DNA of 64,000 nucleotides from Thermaerobacter marianensis DSM 12885. GTDB lineage: Bacteria; Bacillota; Sulfobacillia; Thermaerobacterales; Thermaerobacteraceae. The stretch spans positions 744,001 through 808,000 of the forward strand of contig NC_014831.1 of NCBI RefSeq assembly GCF_000184705.1, given 5' to 3'. The first letter of the stretch is position 1. Each line of letters starts with the position of its first letter. This document shows, piece after piece, positions 49,330 to 61,078 of this stretch. Made by a program: the position numbers and the translations under genes. Under the pieces are notes generated by a model. The model saw nothing but the letters and a program-made list of their open reading frames with translations, was not told the origin of the DNA and searched no databases.

Positions 49330-50538
49330 TCACGGACTGACCTTGGTCCGGAAGGTCTGCTTGCCGTCCTTGTACTCGATGACCACGGCTGCTTTGACCG
49401 GGTTGTGCTGCTCGTCGATGGAGATGGTGCCCGTGACCAGCTGCACGTCCTTGGTCTGCTCCAGCGCGTCCTTGATGGCCACCGGGTCGGCCGACCCGGC
49501 CCGCTTGATGGCGTCGGCCAGCAGCATCATGGCGTCATAGCCCAGGGCGTTGAAGCCGTTGGGGACCTCGTTGTACTTCGCCTGGAAGGACTGGATGAAC
49601 TCCTGGATCCGCGGGTCCGGATCCTGCGACGAGTAGTGGTTGGTGAAGAAGGTGTTGTTCAGGTTCTCGGCCCCGGCCAGTTCCACCAGGGTGGGGGAAT
49701 CCCAGCCGTCGCCACCCATCATGGGGACGGTCAGGCCGACATCTTCCCGGGCCTGCTTGACGATCAGGCCGACTTCCTCGTAGTAACCGGGGACGAACAC
49801 GAAGTCCGGGTTCGCCGCTTTGATGCGGGTGAGCTGCGACTGGAAGTCGGTATCGTCCTGGACGTACGACTCCTCGGCCACGATCTGGCCGCCGCCCGCG
49901 ACGAAGGCTTCCTTGAAGGCGGCCGCCAGGCCCTTGGCGTAGTCGCTTGAGGAGTCGCTGAAGATCGCGGCGCGGCGGGCGCCCAGTTCCTCCAGCGCGA
50001 ACCGTGCCGCCACCCGGCCCTGCACCGGGTCGATGAAGCACACGCGGAAGATGTACTCGTGGGTTTCGCCGGTGTCGGGGTCCACGGTCACCACGGGGCT
50101 CGTGGCCGAGGGCGAGATCACGGGAATCTGGTTCTCATTGGCCAGGTCGACCATGGCCAGGGTGTTGCCCGACGTGGCCGCGCCGATGATGGCGACCACC
50201 TGGTCCTGCGTCATCAGGCGCAGGGCTGCGTTGGTCGACTCGGCGGCGTCGGACTTGTTGTCGACCTTGACCAGCTCCACCTTCTTGCCGTCCAGCAGGC
50301 CGCCCTCGGCGTTGATCTTGGCGACCGCCAGCTCGACGCCCTGGACGAAGGACTGGCCGTAGGAGGCCACGTTGCCGGAAAGCTCCGCGTTGATCCCGAC
50401 TTTGATGACCCCGCCGTCACCGCCTCCGGCGGCGGACCCGGAGCCGGCGCCCGAACCGGTCCCGGCGGACCCACACGCGGACAGGGAAAGGACGAGAATC
50501 AAAAGAAAGGAGAGAAAAACTGTTTTGGAACGTAACAC
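49330..50538 (-). CDS. livK: branched-chain amino acid ABC transporter substrate-binding lipoprotein LivK
   Basis: A 402-residue lipoprotein. The N-terminus has a hydrophobic signal (SKTVFLSFLLILVLSLSACG) with lipobox LSAC, then a Gly/Ser linker, then a periplasmic-binding-type fold: VIKVGINAELSGNVASYGQS, VVAIIGAATSGNTLAMVDLA and FVFVPGYYEEVGLIVKQARE. The family captures leucine, isoleucine, valine or related amides outside the membrane; the exact ligand is not read from sequence. Start: GTG 50538, because AGGGGAGG lies 7 bases upstream; the ATG at 50544 is directly against that site. First gene of the minus-strand liv operon. Confidence 0.92.
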   Translation of the reverse strand: MLRSKTVFLSFLLILVLSLSACGSAGTGSGAGSGSAAGGGDGGVIKVGINAELSGNVASYGQSFVQGVELAVAKINAEGGLLDGKKVELVKVDNKSDAAESTNAALRLMTQDQVVAIIGAATSGNTLAMVDLANENQIPVISPSATSPVVTVDPDTGETHEYIFRVCFIDPVQGRVAARFALEELGARRAAIFSDSSSDYAKGLAAAFKEAFVAGGGQIVAEESYVQDDTDFQSQLTRIKAANPDFVFVPGYYEEVGLIVKQAREDVGLTVPMMGGDGWDSPTLVELAGAENLNNTFFTNHYSSQDPDPRIQEFIQSFQAKYNEVPNGFNALGYDAMMLLADAIKRAGSADPVAIKDALEQTKDVQLVTGTISIDEQHNPVKAAVVIEYKDGKQTFRTKVSP

Positions 50539-50586
50539 GACCATACCTCCCCTGACGTTCTTGGCCGAACGCGCCAAGTATCTTAT

Positions 50587-50614
50587 ATTCTAGCGCCTAT
50601 TTTTAACATGTCCA
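50587..50614 (-). promoter_or_regulatory. promoter for livKHMGF
   Basis: On the minus strand TGGACA (50614-50609), a 16-base spacer and TAGAAT (50592-50587), in an AT-rich patch. The leader is short. Confidence 0.65.
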
Positions 50615-50735
50615 GCACTGCGGCTTCCCTTGGTTAGAAAAATTCGTACGTCTGTGGAAGGTCGCCAGGACCTGGGCGCCGCCGGTGCGCTGGTTCGGCC
50701 CGTAACGGGCGTGAGGCCTTTTGCCGCCAGCAAGG

Positions 50736-50858
50736 AGCAACCTGGACCCCGAGGTGGCCGAGAACCTTGACCGGCTGATCGTCTAAGGTAGAACCAGTAA
50801 GACGGCCCGCAACTGGGAAGCCTGCCAGCGGATCGTCGCGACCCTCAAGAGCGTGCGG
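50736..50858 (+). pseudogene. hutU remnant (urocanate hydratase N-terminal fragment)
   Basis: The plus strand encodes SNLDPEVAENLDRLIV, a stop (TAA 50784), then GRTSKTARNWEACQRIVATL. This matches the N-terminal urocanase block (LDPEVAE, then LIVYGG, then KAARNWE). It has an internal stop and no further similarity on either side; the full enzyme is about 550 residues. It is a dead fragment next to the liv promoter. The next gene starts inside the same downstream sequence. Confidence 0.8.
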
Positions 50859-50876
50859 TCAGGAGGTTGTGCACCC

Positions 50877-51470
50877 GTGTCCGAATCGCGCCAGAACCCC
50901 CAGGTCGACGCCTTGCTCGAACGCGAGATACGGTGGCGGGACGAGTTCCGGAAGCTCCGGGAGATCCTCCTCGACCTTCCTCTCGAAGAGACCGTCAAGT
51001 GGGGCCAGCCCTGCTACACCCACGGCGGCAAGAACGTGGTGCTGATCCACGGGTTCAAGGAGTACTGCGCACTGCTGTTCTTCAAGGGGGCGCTGCTGGA
51101 CGACCCCCACGGGGTGCTGGTTCGTCAGACGGAGACGGTGCGGGCGGCCCGGCAGATGCGGTTCACCAGCCTGGAGGAGATCGAGGCCAGGCAGCCGATC
51201 ATCCGGGATTACGTCCACCGCGCCATCGCGATCGAGGAGGCCGGCCTGAAGGTGGACTTCTCCAAGGGGCGGGACCTGCCCGTCCCGGACGAGCTCGAGC
51301 AGAAGTTCGCCGAGATGCCGGCATTGCGGGCGGCCTTCGAGGCCCTGACGCCGGGGCGGCGGCGTGCTTACCTCTTGTATTTCTCCCGGGCCAAGCGGCC
51401 GGCGACCCGCCTGGCACGGATCCAGCGGTCGATCCCGCGGATCATGGAGGGGAAGGGGCCCAATGAGTGA
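50877..51470 (+). CDS. YdeI/DUF1801-type protein
   Basis: A 197-residue soluble protein. The N-terminal half has the DUF1801 (YdhG-like) pattern EEIVKWGQP-type, seen as EETVKWGQPCYTHGGKNVVL and YCALLFFKGALL. The C-terminal half has the YdeI signature FEALTPGRRRAYLLYFSRAK followed by PATRLARIQRSIPRIMEGKG. Members are common in soil bacteria; the function is unclear. Start: GTG 50877 with AGGAGGT 9 bases upstream. Its end overlaps the Sir2 gene by eight bases, so the two are coupled. Confidence 0.87.
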   Translation: MSESRQNPQVDALLEREIRWRDEFRKLREILLDLPLEETVKWGQPCYTHGGKNVVLIHGFKEYCALLFFKGALLDDPHGVLVRQTETVRAARQMRFTSLEEIEARQPIIRDYVHRAIAIEEAGLKVDFSKGRDLPVPDELEQKFAEMPALRAAFEALTPGRRRAYLLYFSRAKRPATRLARIQRSIPRIMEGKGPNE

Positions 51471-52236
51471 GCGTGCGGCTGAGCCGATCCACCGGTTGGC
51501 CGACCTCATCCGCCGGTCGCGGTACCTGGTGGCGTTTACCGGCGCCGGCGCCAGCACGGAATCGGGCCTGCCCGACTTCCGTTCCTCTCAGGGGCTCTGG
51601 CGCCGCGTCCCGCAGCGGATGGCCAGCATCGAGTTCATGGAGCGCCACTTTGACGAGTTCGTCGCGTTCTACCGCCAGCGGATCACCGCTCTGGACGGCG
51701 TGCAACCCAGCCGCGTCCACCGCATCCTGGCCAAGTGGGAAGAAGCGGGGCTGTTGAAGGCCGTCATCACCCAGAACGTCGACGGTCTGCACCAGCTGCC
51801 CGGGTCCCGCCAGGTGATTCCCCTGCATGGCGACCTGCGCACCTGCCGCTGTCAGCGATGCGGCCGGATCTACCCGTCCGAGGCGTTCCTCGCAGACCCC
51901 TACTGCGCCTGCGGCGGCCGGCTGCGACCCAACGTGGTGCTCTTTGGCGAGCCGCTGCCCGCCGATGCCTGGGCGCGGGCCCGCAGCGAGGCCGCCCGCT
52001 GCGACCTGATGCTGGCCGTGGGGTCGTCCCTGGAGGTCTATCCCGCCGCGTCCTTGCCGGAGATGGTGGCCCGCCGCTCCGCAACCGGGGAGGCTGCGCT
52101 GGTGATCATCAACCGCGATCCGACGCCGCTGGACGCGTGGGCGCGCATGGTGACGCGCGAGGCGGCCGGGGATGTCCTGGAGCGGGTCGACCGCCAGCTG
52201 TCTCCCGCCGGGTCGCGTAGGGCCCAACGGGGGTGA
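51463..52236 (+). CDS. Sir2-family NAD-dependent protein deacylase (sirtuin)
   Basis: A 257-residue enzyme that removes acyl groups from lysines using NAD. Seen: the NAD motif FTGAGASTESGLPDFRS, TQNVDGLHQLPGS, the catalytic His in VIPLHGDLRTCRC, zinc cysteines (CQRC then CAC) and the NAD-site VGSSLEVYPAASL and VIINRDPTPLD. Start: ATG 51463, eight bases before the stop of the YdeI-like gene. Normal class length. It may act on acetyl-CoA synthetase or other enzymes; the targets are not visible from context. Confidence 0.95.
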   Translation: MSERAAEPIHRLADLIRRSRYLVAFTGAGASTESGLPDFRSSQGLWRRVPQRMASIEFMERHFDEFVAFYRQRITALDGVQPSRVHRILAKWEEAGLLKAVITQNVDGLHQLPGSRQVIPLHGDLRTCRCQRCGRIYPSEAFLADPYCACGGRLRPNVVLFGEPLPADAWARARSEAARCDLMLAVGSSLEVYPAASLPEMVARRSATGEAALVIINRDPTPLDAWARMVTREAAGDVLERVDRQLSPAGSRRAQRG

Positions 52237-52355
52237 CCGGCGAGCCGTGACCGGGGGCCCAGGGCAATAGGACCCGGGTCTCTTCACGGAGGCGCCTCCC
52301 TTGCGTCACTCCTGATCTCAGGAGATCCTTTCCCAACTCTGGAGGTGAGGGGCGC

Positions 52356-52982
52356 ATGACCCGCCGTCGTCTTCTCTCCATCGTCGTGATGGTCGCGCTG
52401 CTGGTCACCGCGCTGGGCGGGCTGGCCTTGGCGGCCGGCAAGCAGACCCCGTCCAGCCCCAAGGCCGGCAAGTCGCAGCTGGTCGGCACCCAGGAAGCGG
52501 GCGCGAAGGTCAAGGCCCAGCAGGAGGGGCAGCGGTCGAGCGGCAAGGGGAAGGAGGAGCGCGGCGAGAGCAAGGACAAGGGCCAGAAGGATGCCAAGGC
52601 GGGGACCCGGAGCGCCGAGGGCGTCCTGGTCCCGGACGGTGACGGCTTCGTCATCGTCCATGAGGACAAGGCCTATCGGGTCGTCGCCGGTGAGGGCGTC
52701 GACCTCAGCGGGTACGTGTGGAAGAAGGTCAACGTGACCATCCGGGCCGTCGACGGGCAGTGGGTGGTCGTGAAGGTGAAGAAGGCCAAGTCGCTGCGCT
52801 TCGTCGACGCGCCCAAGCCCAAGTCGCGCAAGCAGGAGGGCCAGCCGGCACCGGAGCCGCAACCGGCTCCGTCCCCTGAGCCCACGCCAGAGCCGCAGCC
52901 GCAGCCCGAGCCGGCTCCCCAGCCTCAGCCGGAGACCGGGAGCGGCACCGGCGGCGGGGCTGCGACTCCTCCGCAGGCGTGA
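52356..52982 (+). CDS. secreted protein with Lys-rich and Pro-rich segments (unknown function)
   Basis: A 208-residue protein, not recognised as a named family. A clear signal peptide (MTRRRLLSIVVMVALLVTAL then GGLALAAG) is followed by a Lys/Gly/Glu-rich stretch (to about residue 85), then a compact beta-type domain (about 88-150; GDGFVIVHEDKAYRVVAGEG and VDGQWVVVKVKKAKS), and a C-terminal PEPQP-type repeat tail (about 160-208). The Pro-Glu repeats suggest a wall-spanning spacer. Start: ATG 52356 with GGAGGTGAGGGG upstream. A textbook terminator follows, so it may be expressed alone. Confidence 0.75.
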   Translation: MTRRRLLSIVVMVALLVTALGGLALAAGKQTPSSPKAGKSQLVGTQEAGAKVKAQQEGQRSSGKGKEERGESKDKGQKDAKAGTRSAEGVLVPDGDGFVIVHEDKAYRVVAGEGVDLSGYVWKKVNVTIRAVDGQWVVVKVKKAKSLRFVDAPKPKSRKQEGQPAPEPQPAPSPEPTPEPQPQPEPAPQPQPETGSGTGGGAATPPQA

Positions 52983-53028
52983 TGCGCCGGCTCGATTCCC
53001 TGACGGTCCATGACGGTACGACGACACG

Positions 53029-53060
53029 CGGGGCCCGAACCTCGGGCCCCGTCTTTGTTT
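53029..53060 (+). terminator. intrinsic terminator after the secreted-protein gene
   Basis: A 10-bp stem CGGGGCCCGA (53029-53038) with TCGGGCCCCG (53042-53051), loop ACC, followed by TCTTTGTTT. The only hairpin here with both perfect stem and clear T-tract apart from the leader attenuators. Confidence 0.85.
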
Positions 53061-53248
53061 GGAGTCTTGAGGCAGTTTGCCCAGCTCGAGGCAGCGGGAC
53101 TCGTGCGGTCTCGCCGCGAAGGTAACCAAGCCCATGAACGGGCGCCCTGGCCGGTGTTCCGGAGGAAACCGGCCTGCGCGAGGCAACGCGCCGGCCCGGC
53201 ACCGTGCGAGGGAAACCGGGCGAGGCGCGACGGAAAAGGAGGAGGAAC

Positions 53249-53737
53249 ATGACGGTCGGAGCCAGCCGGCCCCTGTTGGACCTGCAGGGGCTCCTGGAGA
53301 TCCTGGAGGGGAACCGCCGCCTGACGCTGCGGGTGATCGAGGCGTTCCCGGAGGAGGCGCTCTTCCAGTACAAGCCCGTGGACGTCCTGCGGCCTTTCGC
53401 GGAGATGGTGAAGGAGATCCTGGACATCGAGTTCGACTACATGAAGGGCATTGCGCTGGGCGAGTGGTCGTTCGGCGAGGTGGCCAAGGAGGCCAACACC
53501 AAGGCCGACCTGCTGGCTGCCTGCCACCGGGTGCGGGAGCGGACCCGCGAGCTCTGGCCGCGGTTGACGGTGGACCGGCTGCTGCAGGTGGAACCGGACC
53601 CCTTCTTCGGCGGGCCCCCCCAGAGCCACTTGGAGCGGCTGGTGTATGCGCTGGAGAACGAGATCCATCACCGGGGGCAGGGGTACATCTATCTTCGGCT
53701 CCTGGGGATCGAGCCGCCGGCGTTCTATGAGCGATAA
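53249..53737 (+). CDS. DinB-family protein
   Basis: A 162-residue four-helix protein with the metal-binding histidine region ALENEIHHRGQGYIYLRLLG near the C-terminus and FAEMVKEILDIEFDYMKGI earlier, both typical of DinB/YfiT. The family binds a metal through three His; many members are thiol-S-transferases or of unknown role. Start: ATG 53249 with AGGAGG upstream. It is flanked by hairpins and looks monocistronic. Confidence 0.88.
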   Translation: MTVGASRPLLDLQGLLEILEGNRRLTLRVIEAFPEEALFQYKPVDVLRPFAEMVKEILDIEFDYMKGIALGEWSFGEVAKEANTKADLLAACHRVRERTRELWPRLTVDRLLQVEPDPFFGGPPQSHLERLVYALENEIHHRGQGYIYLRLLGIEPPAFYER

Positions 53738-53777
53738 CGGAGGTCGAATCCCACCGCGTCGATGAAGGGACAAGGGG

Positions 53778-53800
53778 GCCCGGGGCGAATCGCCCCGGGC
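53778..53800 (+). terminator. hairpin after the DinB gene
   Basis: A 10-bp stem GCCCGGGGCG (53778-53787) with CGCCCCGGGC (53791-53800), loop AAT; no T-run follows. Confidence 0.6.
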
Positions 53801-54084
53801 GACGTCATGGGCTCTGGTTGCAACGTGCCGTTCTTGTGCCACCTGGGGTTGGGGTCTCACCGCCCGTTGCGGCTTTGTCCTACCCGGGATCGGCGTCGGG
53901 CACGCGGCGTCGTGATGGGCGCACGGCGCGACCTGTGGCGCCCTGCGTTCTCGGCTGCAAAGGACCGGCTGTGCCTGCAGCGAAATTATTAAGCGCTAAG
54001 CGCAAGCGCACTCCGCCAGCGCCGGTTGATGACGGCACGCCTCCGCGTGGATCAGCAGTAGGTCTCCGCGGAAGGAGGGATGCC
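53801..54084 (+). other. upstream region of the MoaD-like gene
   Basis: No gene recognised. There is an AT-rich spot (GAAATTATTAAGCG) followed by a small stem GCGCT with AGCGC around a 7-base loop near 53995-54012. No known molybdenum-cofactor riboswitch could be matched by eye. Confidence 0.4.
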
Positions 54085-54348
54085 ATGCAGGTGCGGGTAC
54101 GCCTTGGGCCGGACCTGGCGAAGGCAGCCGGCCTTCCCGTCGCACTTGTCGAGGCGTCGGCAGGGACCACCGTGGAACAGTTGCTGCGCCGGCTGGAAGA
54201 AACGTACCCCGCTCTGCGGGGGGCCGTTCCCACGGCGTTGCTGGTTGCGGGTGGACGGGTGCTGGGCCGCCAGGACGAGGTGCCGGAAGGTGCAGAACTC
54301 GCCCTCGTGCAGCCCATGGCGGGCGGGGAGGGCCGCCTGGCGGATTAG
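54085..54348 (+). CDS. MoaD/ThiS-like ubiquitin-fold protein
   Basis: An 87-residue beta-grasp protein: MQVRVRLGPDLAKAAGLPVA, then TVEQLLRRLEETYPALRG, VAGGRVLGRQDEVPEGAELA and a C-terminal MAGG. In this family the terminal Gly-Gly carries sulfur for molybdopterin, thiamine or tungsten cofactor. Oddity: six residues (EGRLAD) follow the Gly-Gly, so it would need trimming before thiocarboxylation, or it is a non-canonical member. Start: ATG 54085 with AAGGAGGG upstream. It lies 53 bases before an acetamidase gene in the same direction. Confidence 0.82.
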   Translation: MQVRVRLGPDLAKAAGLPVALVEASAGTTVEQLLRRLEETYPALRGAVPTALLVAGGRVLGRQDEVPEGAELALVQPMAGGEGRLAD

Positions 54349-54401
54349 AGGCAATCCGCTTGCCGGTTCGTCTGGTCTCACACCATAGGGGGGCGATATC
54401 C

Positions 54402-55719
<1,318 letters not shown>

Positions 55720-55933
55720 GTCGTCCCGTTGCCCGTGGTCGGTACAGCAGGACCGGCATCACGCGAGTCCGGTTCGACAGAACATTGTGCTGCTCGGTGC
55801 AGATTGCTCTGCTCGGTGCGACGCCGCCCCAGGAACCCGCCATGCCCGGGTCTCTGTGGGGCGGCGCCTCTTTGAGGCGGCCCAGCACCCTGCGCCACCG
55901 GTGGCGGAGGGCGGCACCGGCGAGGGACGGATC
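55720..55933 (+). other. intergenic stretch after the acetamidase
   Basis: No gene seen. A near-duplicate TGCTCGGTGCRA occurs twice close together around 55792-55820. The rest has no recognised signal. Confidence 0.35.
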
Positions 55934-56206
55934 ATGACGGAACGGTGGCGGCTGGACGCGAACCTCATCCTCTAATGGCTTGCGCCGGATCGGGCGCCTG
56001 ACCATGCGGTCCGCGACCGGGTGCGGAATCTTTCAGGCTTCGACTTACCTCCCGGCGAGGCGGCCGGCCTGGTCGAACGGGTGCTCGCCTTCAGCCTTAC
56101 CGGGCCGCATCCAACGACCGCGATCGCAGGCGACTGGCAGCGCGGCTGGCGGAAGGGTGAAAAGGCGTTCTTTCGACAGGAATCCCCCTTGACACCCACG
56201 AACTAA
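55934..56206 (+). pseudogene. possible PIN-domain toxin remnant with in-frame stop
   Basis: An ATG at 55934 begins MTERWRLDANLIL, the start of a PIN/VapC domain (first Asp in LDANLIL), then TAA at 55973. The same frame then stays open to 56206 (WLAPDRAPDHAVRDRVRNLS and on). The second part keeps the spacing of a PIN protein only loosely and lacks the later acidic signatures. It is read as a decayed vapC; an antitoxin is not recognised upstream. Confidence 0.5.
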
Positions 56207-56219
56207 ATCCTGTTAGATT
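56189..56219 (+). promoter_or_regulatory. possible promoter for the type IV pilus operon
   Basis: TTGACA (56189-56194) followed by an extended -10 TGTTAGATT (TAGATT 56214-56219). The spacer is 19 bases, slightly long, but the -35 is perfect and the patch is AT-rich. It lies about 50 bases upstream of the first pilus gene. Confidence 0.55.
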
Positions 56220-56267
56220 TCGTGGCCTGGAACGGTGTGGATGGACCTCCACCCGGGGGGAAGGGAC

Positions 56268-57302
56268 GTGAAAGGGCCCGAACTGGCCGAATGGTTGCGT
56301 CAGGCCGCCGAGCACGGCGCCTCCGACCTGCACCTGACGGTGGAATCGCCCCCGGTGGTGCGGGTGAACGGGGAGCTGGCCGACCTGCCGGGACCTCGCC
56401 TGCGCCCGGAGGACGTCCAGGAGCTGGTTCGTCCGGTGCTGGACGCTCGCCTCCAGGAGCGCCTGGACCGGGAGGGGCAGGTGGACTTCGCCTACAGCCT
56501 GCCCGGGGTCGGCCGCTTCCGGGCTAACATCTACCGGCAGCGGGGCAGCCTGGCGGCCGCCTTCCGGCTGATCCCCACCACCGTTCCCGACCTGGACGAG
56601 CTCGGCCTGCCGCCCGCCGTGGCCGGTCTCTGCGAGCTGTCCCAGGGGCTGGTGCTGGTCACCGGACCCACGGGCAGCGGGAAGTCGACCACCCTGGCGG
56701 CCATGATCGACCGGATCAACCGCACCCGCCGGGTTCACATCGTGACGCTGGAAGACCCCATCGAGTACCTGCATCGCCACCGCCTGAGCCTGGTCCACCA
56801 GCGGGAGGTGGGCCTCGACGTGCCCACCTTCGCCGCCGGGCTGCGCGCGGCCCTGCGGGAAGACCCCGACGTGATCATGGTCGGGGAGATGCGGGACCTG
56901 GAGACCATCGCCATCGCCCTGACGGCGGCGGAGACGGGGCACCTGGTGCTGGCGACCCTGCACACGCCCAGCGCCCCCCAGGCGGTGGACCGGATCATCG
57001 ACGTCTTCCCCGCGGAGCAGCAGAACCAGGTGCGGGTGCAGCTGGCGGGGGTGCTGGAAGGCGTGGTGGCCCAGCGGCTGGTGCCGGCGGCCGACGGGCG
57101 GGGCCGGCACGTCCTGGCCGAGGTGCTACTCGGGACGGCGGCGGTGCGGAACCTGATCCGCGAGGGGAAGACGGCCCAGCTGGCGGCGGTGATGGAGACC
57201 TCCCGCCAGTACGGCATGGTGACCCTGCGGGAGAGCGCCGGCCAGCTGCTGGCCCGGGGCCTGGTGACGCGGGAGGCGCTGCTGCGGGTGGGGGTGCGGT
57301 AG
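56268..57302 (+). CDS. pilT: type IV pilus retraction ATPase PilT
   Basis: A 344-residue hexameric ATPase that disassembles the pilus at the inner side of the membrane. Seen: GASDLHLTVESPPVVRVNGE at the N-terminus, Walker A GPTGSGKSTTLAAMIDRINR near 133-150, the Asp box VTLEDPIEYLHRH, AALREDPDVIMVGEMRDLET (Walker B), the His box ATLHTPSAPQAVDRIIDVFP, and the C-terminal AGVLEGVVAQRLV (in PilT normally Q-I-L-S/Q-Q-L). Start: GTG 56268 with GGGAAGGGA close upstream; a GTG at 56235 lacks a site. First gene of the pilus operon; the GPTGSGKS/AIREDPD set separates PilT from the PilB gene below. Confidence 0.93.
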   Translation: MKGPELAEWLRQAAEHGASDLHLTVESPPVVRVNGELADLPGPRLRPEDVQELVRPVLDARLQERLDREGQVDFAYSLPGVGRFRANIYRQRGSLAAAFRLIPTTVPDLDELGLPPAVAGLCELSQGLVLVTGPTGSGKSTTLAAMIDRINRTRRVHIVTLEDPIEYLHRHRLSLVHQREVGLDVPTFAAGLRAALREDPDVIMVGEMRDLETIAIALTAAETGHLVLATLHTPSAPQAVDRIIDVFPAEQQNQVRVQLAGVLEGVVAQRLVPAADGRGRHVLAEVLLGTAAVRNLIREGKTAQLAAVMETSRQYGMVTLRESAGQLLARGLVTREALLRVGVR

Positions 57303-57415
57303 GCCTCCCCATCCAGCCGCCGGGCCGCGGCGGCGCGGGCCAGGCCGCGGGACGTACGACGGGTGCCAGGGGCGCCAATGCGGGACGCAGGTGGGCCGGA
57401 GGGGGAGAGCAAGCG

Positions 57416-58339
57416 GTGGGGCCGGCCGTCACGGTCCTGGCCGGGGTCGCCGGCCTGGCGGTGGGCAGTTTCCTCAATACCTTCATCGACCGGTGGCCGC
57501 GGGAAGAACCGGTGACCTTCCCGCCGTCCCGCTGCGAGCACTGCGGGCGGCGCCTCCGCCCCCTGGAGATGGTGCCCGTGGCCAGCTGGATCGTGCTGCG
57601 GGGCCGGTGCCGCACCTGCGGCGGCGCCATCGGCTGGCAGGCGCCCCTGGTGGAGTCGGTCACGGGATTGCTCTTCGCTGCCGTCGCCGCAGCCGCCGGG
57701 ACCCCGGCGCAACTGTTGCTGGGCCTTGGGTTCGTCGCCGTGCTGGTCGCCATCACCGGGGTCGACTTGCGCTGCCAGCTGATCCCCAACGTGGCCTTGC
57801 TGGCGGGGCTGGGCTGGGCGGCCCTGGTGGTCCTGGCCCTGGTGGTGCCCGGGCCGTGGGCGGGGTGGCTGGCCGCGCCGGTGGCGCCGGCATCCTTTGA
57901 GGGCGCTGGTGCTGGAGCCTTCGCCGTCCCGGGTCCGGACGAACCGGCTCCCTCCTCCGCGGCCACGCCCTCGGCGCCTTTGATCCGCCCGCCGGCCGTG
58001 GCACCGGGGTGGGCGTCCTGGGCCCGTGCCCTCGGAGCGGCGGCCGTCGGCGGACTGATCTTCCAAATTTTGCGGTGGGGTTCCCGCGGCGGCCTGGGCT
58101 TCGGCGACGTCAAGCTGGCCGCCTGGCTCGGGTTCTACCTGGGGCCGCGGGCCCTGCCGGTGGCCCTGTTCACCGCGGCCGTCCTCGGCGGGCTGGTGGC
58201 GGGCGTTCTCCTGCTCACCGGGCGCCGGGGCCGCCGGGACGTGATCCCCTTCGGCCCCTTCCTGGCGGCCGGGGGGCTGGTGGGCTGGTTCTTCGGCGAG
58301 GGGCTGTGGCAGGCGTACCTGGGGCTTGGGACCGGGTAG
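57416..58339 (+). CDS. pilD: prepilin peptidase / N-methyltransferase PilD
   Basis: A 307-residue membrane protein with about 7-8 hydrophobic segments that cleaves the leader of type IV prepilins and methylates the new N-terminal Phe. Seen: VGSFLNTFIDRWPREEPVTF, zinc cysteines CEHC (near 43) and CRTC (near 65), and the two catalytic Asp in GVDLRCQLIPN and GLGFGDVKLAA. The spacing between the Asp motifs is unusually long because of a Pro/Ala-rich insert (about residues 155-195, with one GGACGAACCGG word read as PDEPAP). Start: GTG 57416 after GGAGGGGGAGAG. Confidence 0.92.
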   Translation: MGPAVTVLAGVAGLAVGSFLNTFIDRWPREEPVTFPPSRCEHCGRRLRPLEMVPVASWIVLRGRCRTCGGAIGWQAPLVESVTGLLFAAVAAAAGTPAQLLLGLGFVAVLVAITGVDLRCQLIPNVALLAGLGWAALVVLALVVPGPWAGWLAAPVAPASFEGAGAGAFAVPGPDEPAPSSAATPSAPLIRPPAVAPGWASWARALGAAAVGGLIFQILRWGSRGGLGFGDVKLAAWLGFYLGPRALPVALFTAAVLGGLVAGVLLLTGRRGRRDVIPFGPFLAAGGLVGWFFGEGLWQAYLGLGTG

Positions 58340-58537
58340 GTGCCGCCATGGTCGCGGGTTGAAGACTCGCCCCGCAGGCAGCAGTATCAACCGATGATGG
58401 CAGGCACCCCGGGCTGCGAAGGGGGGCGCGGCCCGGGCCCGGACGGGACGACCGGCTCGAGGCAAGCAGGGGCCGGCGGGCCCGCAGCGGCCCCGGCACA
58501 GGGCCGGCCTTTGACGGTGGGGAGTGGGGGGAGGACC

Positions 58538-60847
<2,310 letters not shown>

Positions 60848-60933
60848 CGGTGCCGTGAATCGGCTGCCGCCGGTGGGGTAAGGGGGGACCGCCCTTACGG
60901 GGATGCCGCCCTGGATCTCCGGCCCATCGGCAG

Positions 60934-60959
60934 GCGCAGCCCCCGTGGACGGGCTGCGC
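60934..60959 (+). promoter_or_regulatory. hairpin in the pilB-pilC gap
   Basis: A 9-bp stem GCGCAGCCC (60934-60942) with GGGCTGCGC (60951-60959), 8-base loop, in the 230-base gap between pilB and pilC. It may cause partial termination or processing; no T-run follows. Confidence 0.45.
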
Positions 60960-61078
60960 GGGGCCGCCCGTGGGGCGGCTGCTCCGGGGCCTCCTCCAGG
61001 ATGGCTGTATTGGGGCTGACCGCCCCGCCCGCCAGCGGGGGGCGAACCGCCTGGGATCGAAAGGAGGACTGTTCGGCC

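Noticed and set aside
53740-53765. T-arm-like sequence (GGTCGAATCCC) suggesting a tRNA end or att site
   Set aside because: No complementary acceptor, D or anticodon arms are found on either side; the resemblance is limited to about 11 bases.
53801-54084. Molybdenum cofactor riboswitch before the MoaD-like gene
   Set aside because: Small stems exist, but no arrangement matching the known motif could be recognised by eye.
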